Shown here one piece after another: positions 9,033 through 14,448 of a stretch of DNA of 14,448 nt. The stretch is taken from assembly GCA_027596945.1 (NCBI GenBank), contig JADGJH010000784.1:1-14448 (forward strand), given 5' to 3'. Source of the stretch: Physocladia obscura. Taxonomy: Eukaryota > Chytridiomycota > Chytridiomycetes > Chytridiales > Chytriomycetaceae. Made by a program: the position numbers and the translations under genes. Under the pieces are notes generated by a model. The model was given only the letters and a program-made list of their open reading frames with translations, was not told where the DNA came from and searched no databases. Each line of letters begins with the position of its first letter. Within the stretch, counting starts at the first letter, position 1.

Positions 9033-10454
9033 AGACGCTATCAAAGGACTCACCCAAGTTAAAAGTTCCAAAACGAAAACCTTTGACAGAAAATGCAACT
9101 TTCTTCGCTGTGGTCTCACCATTTTTTACAATTTTATTTATATTTTTATAAATTATGAACAAATAGGGTCAAAATGACGATGGACAACTTGGAATGAATA
9201 ATGATGAATACAACGGGGGAATTCCGTGTACTTTTCAATTTAAACTTGTGAATATGAAAAAGGTTAAAGAAGACGTTATAAAAATTTCTTGCGGAGGAAT
9301 GCATGTAGTCGGTTTAACCGCAGCGGGACAGGTAATGGAGAAAATTTTTGTAACTTAAATTTATTTATTTTCTCAGTTAATTTCATGGGGATGCGCTGAC
9401 TTTTCTGGAACATCGCGAGTTGACAATTGGGAGCCGCAACACATCCATGTTGAAGAAGATGGTATTGAAATTGAATTTGTAGATATTGTTTGTGGAGAAT
9501 GCTATTCTGCAGCGATTGATAATATAGGAAGAGGTAAATTTTTTTAATTTTATTGTTTTTGGTATTAATCAAAAAATTTTCAAGTTTGGTCATGGGGAAC
9601 ATTCAGAGTGAGTCAAAAATATTTGGGGATTCAAAAAAATCTAATTACAGTAATTCCAATAGAACACAGTCGGTGAGCAGCATTACAACGAGGTTAAGAC
9701 GAGATGTCAAGAAAAGCCAAAAGTTTTGGCCCCAATTCTTTATACGCAAGTAGCAAAAATTGCAGCCGGCGAATCACATTTTGTCGTGTTATGTACTGAT
9801 GGAACAGTTTGGGGATGGGGCCTCAACAGTCATGGCCAACTGGGCCGGCTGTCAACAAGCCAAACAAGAGACAATATTTACACTGGTTTGCCAGTCAGTT
9901 TACCGGCCGGATTTATTCCACGTTCGATATTTGCATGCGGATTTTCTACATTTATTTCTGGAGAGTATCCTGAGTCGAAAGGTAAAACTGTATTGATTGC
10001 GTGTGGAGGAAATGGATTCGGAGAACTTGGAATCGGTTCGGAAAATCCGCAATGGTACTTGAAACAAGTTGACGGCATGAAGAATATAATTGATATCCAG
10101 GGAGGCTTGCACCACACGGTTGCTTTAGATGATAAAGGAACGGTATGGGTTGCTGGCCGCGGGGACTCTGGACAACTTGGACTTGGCAATCGTGTGATAC
10201 ATTCAAATCGGTTTACAAAATTGGAATTCGATGATGTTGCTTCCCAAATATGTTGCTCCACGTCTGGAAACCAGTCTTATTTTATCGCAAAAGGAAAAAT
10301 GTATGCGACAGGTTACAACTGTTATGGTCAGCTAGGACTGAAACACGAAAATGAAGTGTATATTCCAAATTTGGTTCCACTCAAAGGAAGAAAAGCCCTT
10401 TTTGTCGCAGCGGGAAGCCAATTTTGCATAATGGCAGCTGGAGATAAAGATTAA
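9033..10454 (+). CDS. RCC1 seven-bladed beta-propeller domain, C-terminal part of the same gene (or a separate RCC1 gene)
   Basis: Exons 9033-9112, 9167-9331, 9377-9533, one starting at 9585, and a last one ending at the TAA 10452-10454 encode about 407 residues, the size of an RCC1 propeller. Introns at 9113-9166, 9332-9376 and 9534-9584 are well supported by frame and homology. A further intron lies within 9608-9716; GTAATT at 9650 to TTAAG at 9698 keeps RCC1-like residues, whereas GTGAGT at 9608 to AATAG at 9662 removes them. Seven blade signatures are visible: GQNDDGQLG, SWGCADFSG, SWGTFR, WGLNSHGQLGR, CGGNGFGELGIG, GRGDSGQLGLG and YNCYGQLGLK. GGMHVV and GGLHHT match canonical RCC1, the chromatin-bound exchange factor for Ran. 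A basic KVPKRKP precedes blade 1. No suitable ATG is seen in the first exon, so it is read as a continuation of the upstream frame. A polyadenylation signal follows at 10475. Confidence 0.82.
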
Positions 10455-10474
10455 ATAGCCTGCAATTCAAAGAT

Positions 10475-10480
10475 AATAAA
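10475..10480 (+). terminator. Likely polyadenylation signal of the RCC1-domain gene
   Basis: AATAAA lies 20 nt after the stop codon at 10452-10454, on the same strand. Confidence 0.5.
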
Positions 10481-10544
10481 TGATTTTATCCATATTGAAA
10501 ATAACAAAACGAAAATGCAACAGAAAAATAAAGCGTCTGTTCTA

Positions 10545-10585
10545 TTTTTTTGTTTTTGTTTTTGTTTTATATATATATATATATT
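10545..10585. repeat. Simple repeat: (TTTTTG)n followed by (TA)n
   Basis: Runs of five or six T separated by G pass directly into roughly nine TA units ending at about 10585. It is probably a slippage-prone microsatellite. Confidence 0.8.
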
Positions 10586-10830
10586 ATTTTTTTTCCTTTT
10601 TAAAGATTGATTTGAGCTGGAAATTGTCGGCGACATATAGGAATGACAAATAGGCTTGGCGATGGACGATTTTTTGCCCCCGGAACTTCTCAGTTTCTCT
10701 GAAAACTGCAAGATACATTCCAAAACTAGTTATTTCTCTTTAAATACTTAATAACGAATCATATATTGAGCTCATGGCGTTTACAATTTTTCTTTTAAAG
10801 ATGTTCTAAGATGAGTAATACCAAACTGAC

Positions 10831-11801
10831 ATGCTATTTGGAAAAAAAATGTCATCGAAATCCAGCGACACATCAAACCCTTCGGATCTTGAACTTGTTT
10901 CGACAATAATGTGGCTCGCACAAGCAAAACCAAACGTAAAAACTGAAAGTTCCTGTAACGATAATGACGAAGCGGTCGATAGTCTATCTGATACCGCCGA
11001 AATTATCAGCTCAAAACTAAACGAAAAGCCATTTCCTGAAAGAATCACTCGCCCACTTCCGTGCTTATGCTGCCGGTAACTTTTATTTCGTAAATGTTCG
11101 CTTTTATTCTTTCGTTAATAACTGAGGAATTTAATAGTATGCAACGCAAAAAATGCGACTTAGTTCGTCCAGCCTGCGCGCGATGTATCTATCGTGGAAC
11201 CGAATGCATTTATCCGACAGGTCGTAAACCATACAAAAAGCGCGCACCCAAGCAATTGTCTGGAAAACCCTCTTCAGATGATTCAATTTCTGTAAAAAGC
11301 CCCGCATCCCTCTCTGCGTGCAGCAGCAACACCAGCCTGGACACGCCTGCTCTGTCTATACCAAAGAATGAAATTTCTGGATCAAAAGTGGATGAGATCA
11401 GTGGGAAAAGTGCAATGAGTATAGACTTTCTTTTGTTGTAATTTTTTTTTAAATAAAATTTATGGCCAGTGGCCAACTTTAAATATTGCATCGATTCTTC
11501 TACCGTTAATCACCCGAATTCGAATCCGCAAGCAACGCAAATGCGCTCGAAAGTAAAACAATCTTCTGATGAATTGAGCTGCGAACCTAATTTATCAAAT
11601 AAGCTTTTATTTCTCACGTTTTTTTAAACGACGCAGTGCTACAACTATTTCGGAAAGAGTTGCGGTGTTAAAAGTTCCGTGATAGCTGGGCGCTCAGCGT
11701 TATCATCGTTTGTGCGAAAATTTTTCAATCAAGCCGAGCAATTTTTGCCAAATCTTCACCTGAGTTCCAGAACAAAATCTCCGTCATGCAATTACGTGTA
11801 A
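10831..11801 (+). CDS. Small Zn(II)2Cys6 fungal-type transcription factor, 3' end uncertain
   Basis: Exon 1 is 10831-11075 and exon 2 starts at 11138; the 62-nt phase-2 intron (GTAACT...AATAG) splits the zinc cluster. Splicing gives CLCCRMQRKKC and CARCIYRGTEC, exactly the C-x2-C-x6-C-x6-C-x2-C-x6-C spacing of the family, followed by a basic linker (GRKPYKKRAPK). The cluster binds two zinc ions and contacts DNA, usually as a dimer at CGG-type sites. Residues before it (about 80) are acidic and Ser-rich, a possible activation region. After it come Ser/Pro-rich sequence and a second intron at 11419-11469 (GTATAG...GGCCAG). The end is unresolved: reading on gives a stop at 11625-11627 (227 residues), while an 84-nt intron 11553-11636 opens a further 54-codon frame ending at 11801 (257 residues). 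Without the 11419 intron the frame stops at 11441. No fungal-specific transcription factor middle domain is present, so the protein is short for its family. Confidence 0.75.
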
Positions 11802-12068
11802 TCAATCTTATACGTTGAGGGTGTTTATTTCAATTAAATTTTTTTGCTATTCGAATTCAAAGTGTGATCGCATTCAACCAGTTTTAATTATTATGTCAAG
11901 CTTTTGCAACAGTTCATTGCCAGCAGCATTTTTGGTTAAGCGGCGATCCCGTTCACTTTCAAAGGAATGAACTGAACGGTGACATTTTAAGTGAGTAATA
12001 GCAGAACAGGCCACAATGAGTTATCAATCAATAGTCATTACAAAGAAGAAAAAAAAATTGTAATAAAA

Positions 12069-12100
<32 letters not shown>

Positions 12101-12390
12101 AATGAAAATAAAAATTACAAGATAGACAAGCGAAAAATTTATTTGATGTTTAAATCACAAAAGAACACCGGAGGCAGCAGAAGAGGACAAAGGAACCAAA
12201 CCAACATTTCATTGTCAGCATCTGTTGAACTTTTTTTTTTTGTCATTTGCACTAATGATTAAATCATAATAATCCATTATTATTCGAACTAAAAATGAAA
12301 ACTATTTTTTGGAACAACACATAACTCCTTTGGAACATGAGAACAGCCCAAACCTCACCCGAGTGTCAACACACCCAAAACAAACAAAAA
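11802..12390. other. AT-rich spacer between convergent genes
   Basis: This lies between the zinc-cluster gene (+) and NAP1 (-), so it should hold both 3' ends. A short open stretch from about 11872 to the TGA at 11968-11970 (including SSFCNSSLPAAF) could be one more exon of the zinc-cluster gene, but its splice signals are weak. CCGTTCA at 11949-11955 is inverted at 11973-11979. AATAAA and a run of A follow at 12062-12099. Nothing else is recognised. Confidence 0.5.
12062..12099 (+). repeat. AATAAA followed by a run of 25 A
   Basis: AATAAA is at 12062-12067, and 7 nt later an uninterrupted run of A spans 12075-12099. This is the arrangement of a polyadenylated mRNA end and can mark an insertion made by reverse transcription. 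I could not identify a source transcript, a 5' end or a target-site duplication, so simple slippage is equally possible. Confidence 0.5.
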
Positions 12391-14411
12391 TTACTGCTGT
12401 TTGCATTCAGCAGGTTTTTCACCATCCGCACCAGCACCATCTTCGTCATCATCGTCATCTTCACCGTCCTCACCATCAAACTCATCGTCTTCATCAAATT
12501 CTGTAAAATGAAGGATAGTCATCAATTTTTCGCTGAAAAAAAATGATTACGATTACCATCATAGTCATCCTCTTCATATTGAAGCGCTTTTCCGGTGAAC
12601 CAGTCAACAGCATGTGGAATGATTTTGTCTTTAATGATTTCGCCAATCTCGTAGTCTTGTTCCAGTTTCTCGTCAATGCCTTCTTCGGCGTCTTCATCTT
12701 CTTCTTTCGGTAGCTTCGGTGGATTAAAGAAGGAAAAGAAGGTTTCAGATGGAACAGTTTTCTTGATCGTGCGGGTTTTGTTGGTTGCTGTAACAAATAG
12801 TATGAGGCAACGGTTAGTCTCTTGAAACAAACTTACTCTTGTGGCGCTGAGTCTTTACTTCGACTGTAACACTCAGGTCTTTGTCCTCTTTCCATTCAAT
12901 CTTGGTTCTAAAAAATATTTTATAAAAGAAATTTGATAAATTACATATTCAAACTAATTTACCCTTCAGCATGATCATAGACAACGTCACCTGCAGTAAA
13001 AGCAATAAATTACAAGTATTAATAAAAATGAATGCTTAAAAACAACCGTAGGCAGTGTCCGGAGAGTTGATCAAGAAGTAAGTTTTTTCAAGCTTTTTGT
13101 TTGTGAAGAATTCATTATCATCAAAGAAAAATTCAAGCTTGAAACCCTACAAAACTATGAATAAGTATATGATATTAATTAAACTAACAGGAAACTACAC
13201 TGAACTGGGTTGTCTGCCAGGAACGAATACTTAATGTTGATCAAAGATTTCAAAGCCTCTTCGTCTCTTTCCGTGATGAATTCGCTAATCGGTCCATTAG
13301 TTTTCAACGCTGTCAACCAGAATTCTGGGACACCCTTCGTTTTTGTGGAGCTGGCCGGCTTAGGAGCCTGATACGAGTAATGTATAAATATCAATTCAAA
13401 AAAAATATCCATTGATGCAACCTCTTCGCCTTCGTCATCTGAATCTGGTTCACGTTCGCAATCTTTGTCAGCTGGTTCGACTTCACCAGTAACAATTTTT
13501 GCACGCTGGGGTATTTTTTTGTTTTTGTTTCATTATTATTTATTTTTGATTAGATAACACATTGTGCACAAACCTGATCGTATAAAGGCTGGTGCTTTGT
13601 CAAATACTTTTTCTCGAGTGCCAGTACTTCTTCGCGAAACTTCGATTCCAATTCGGAATGCTTATCCTGCAATTTTTGGTATATAAACATGCAAGAATTT
13701 CAAAATTCATTTGAGGAGATCAAGATCATGCGATGGGACATTTGACATTAAATAAAGTATCATTCGCGAGTCAAGATTAAACGTTCACGTCAAAGTTCGT
13801 CCGGTGGCTTAACCCAGTGAGAGCCAAGAATGCAAAATGAAAATAGTATCCAAACCTGAATATTCTTGAGAGCATTAAGGCGGCGCTTAACGTCGGCTGG
13901 CAGATCTGCGATATATGACGATGGTTTACCAACAAGTCCATTAAGACGAGCCTGACAGATACGAAAGACAAAATTACTGAAATGTGAGTAGTCAAAGAAA
14001 AAGAAATAGAGCAAAGTGGGAAAGGTTGGTGATGAATCAGCAAATTTGATTGCAGGTTTGTTTTCGACAATCATGCAGTTATGGTGTGGAGATTGATAGG
14101 CAAGGGAGGCGCTGAGATTGCATGCAGGAGTAAACCGCAAGATGCAAAAAGAAACTAATATGCGAACATGGATTGCAAGCACGAACCTGCAAAGCACCAA
14201 GCACCGCAGGGTGTTGGAATGCGCCAGACAATTGGTTACCTTTGCGACAACGAGCATTGAGCACAATTAGAGCAATAACACGACAGCAGAGGGCAGCGCC
14301 ACACACCTGGAATCTCTTGGATCTGGGACTGAAATAAAAGACGGAAAGAAAGCATGGTTAGCTGCAGTACCAAGAGAACAGGGGGTTAAATGTAAAGTGG
14401 ACTCTCACCAT
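12391..14411 (-). CDS. NAP1: Nucleosome assembly protein 1 (NAP1) histone chaperone, twelve exons
   Basis: NAP1 binds H2A-H2B and H3-H4, shuttles between cytoplasm and nucleus and deposits histones. Twelve exons (14411-14409, 14328-14307, 14239-14187, 13951-13856, 13666-13574, 13505-13422, 13367-13206, 13146-13047, 12990-12963, 12907-12837, 12787-12557, 12500-12391) join in frame to 350 residues. Landmarks in order: [25 protein letters not shown] and [12 protein letters not shown] starting the long dimerisation helix, which continues through [10 protein letters not shown] (about 45-90); [10 protein letters not shown] (about 129-138); [29 protein letters not shown]; and [14 protein letters not shown]. 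An Asp/Glu-rich tail follows, and the protein ends KPAECKQQ, a CaaX prenylation box seen in many NAP1 proteins. Most introns are 49-80 nt, but introns 3 (13952-14186, 235 nt) and 4 (13667-13855, 189 nt) are longer. The first exon codes only for the initiator Met. The boundary at 13205/13206 was placed by homology (ADNP joined to GFKLEF). The gene is complete, with 37 nt of upstream sequence in the window. Confidence 0.95.
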
Positions 14412-14448
14412 TGTCAAGGTTGTTTGAAAAAAAAAAGAAGAAAAACAA

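Larger units (their letters stand above)
10455..10830. other. Intergenic spacer with T-rich and TA simple repeats
   Basis: No gene is visible. From about 10545 to 10568 there are T runs broken by single G, then an alternating TA tract to about 10585. It separates the RCC1-domain gene from the zinc-cluster gene and presumably holds the latter's promoter. Short open frames crossing it on the minus strand are low complexity. Confidence 0.6.

Noticed and set aside
9878..10261. Minus-strand 127-codon open frame.
   Set aside because: It is the antisense of the RCC1 exon, which is strongly supported by repeated blade motifs.
12400..12500. Triplet-rich stretch (repeated CATC/CAT units) read as a microsatellite.
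   Set aside because: On the minus strand it is the GAT/GAC/GAA codons of the NAP1 acidic tail, so it is coding.
13790..14306. Long minus-strand open frames through NAP1 introns 2-4.
   Set aside because: They are read-throughs of introns 2-4 with the short exons between them; the spliced model matches NAP1 and the intronic part has no homology that I can recognise.
1..14448. CRISPR array, bacterial operon, phage or other prokaryotic defence system.
   Set aside because: No regularly spaced repeats or prokaryotic gene organisation; spliceosomal introns throughout show a eukaryotic nuclear locus.

Overview
The window comes from a fungus with a compact, AT-rich genome. The supporting evidence is a Zn(II)2Cys6 binuclear-cluster DNA-binding domain (a largely fungal family), many short introns (mostly 45-70 nt, GT-AG, some with a CTAAC-type branch site) and very short intergenic gaps. 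An early-diverging, chytrid-like fungus would fit, but that placement is inference. Most genes are split, so coordinates below are genomic spans and exon junctions were read by eye.

Layout. (1) 1-934 (-): remnant of an IS630/Tc1-mariner DDE transposase that runs off the left edge and is broken by two in-frame TGA codons. (2) 935-1793: no convincing gene; a tRNA-like B-box fragment and a GC-richer CAA/CAG-rich island with an inverted repeat. (3) 1794-2881 (+): three-exon short-chain dehydrogenase/reductase of retinol-dehydrogenase type. (4) 2935-5390 (-): two-exon FAN1 nuclease, convergent with the SDR gene. (5) 5399-10454 (+): a long gene that starts 8 bp from the FAN1 start codon on the other strand. 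It encodes about 1,100 residues of Ser/Thr/Lys/Asn-rich, mostly disordered protein ending in a helical segment, apparently spliced in frame to a seven-bladed RCC1 propeller. (6) 10831 to about 11627 or 11801 (+): a small Zn2Cys6 protein. (7) 11802-12390: AT-rich spacer containing AATAAA followed by a run of 25 A. (8) 12391-14411 (-): complete twelve-exon NAP1 histone chaperone ending in CKQQ.

Several products act on chromatin or DNA (FAN1 in crosslink repair, RCC1 in Ran/chromatin biology, NAP1 in histone traffic, the zinc-cluster protein in transcription). Nothing shows that they form a functional cluster; this looks like ordinary eukaryotic gene order. The points most worth checking are the RCC1 fusion with substitutions at two positions known to matter for Ran exchange, the almost abutting FAN1/RCC1-fusion start codons, and the unusual FAN1 catalytic-domain insertion.
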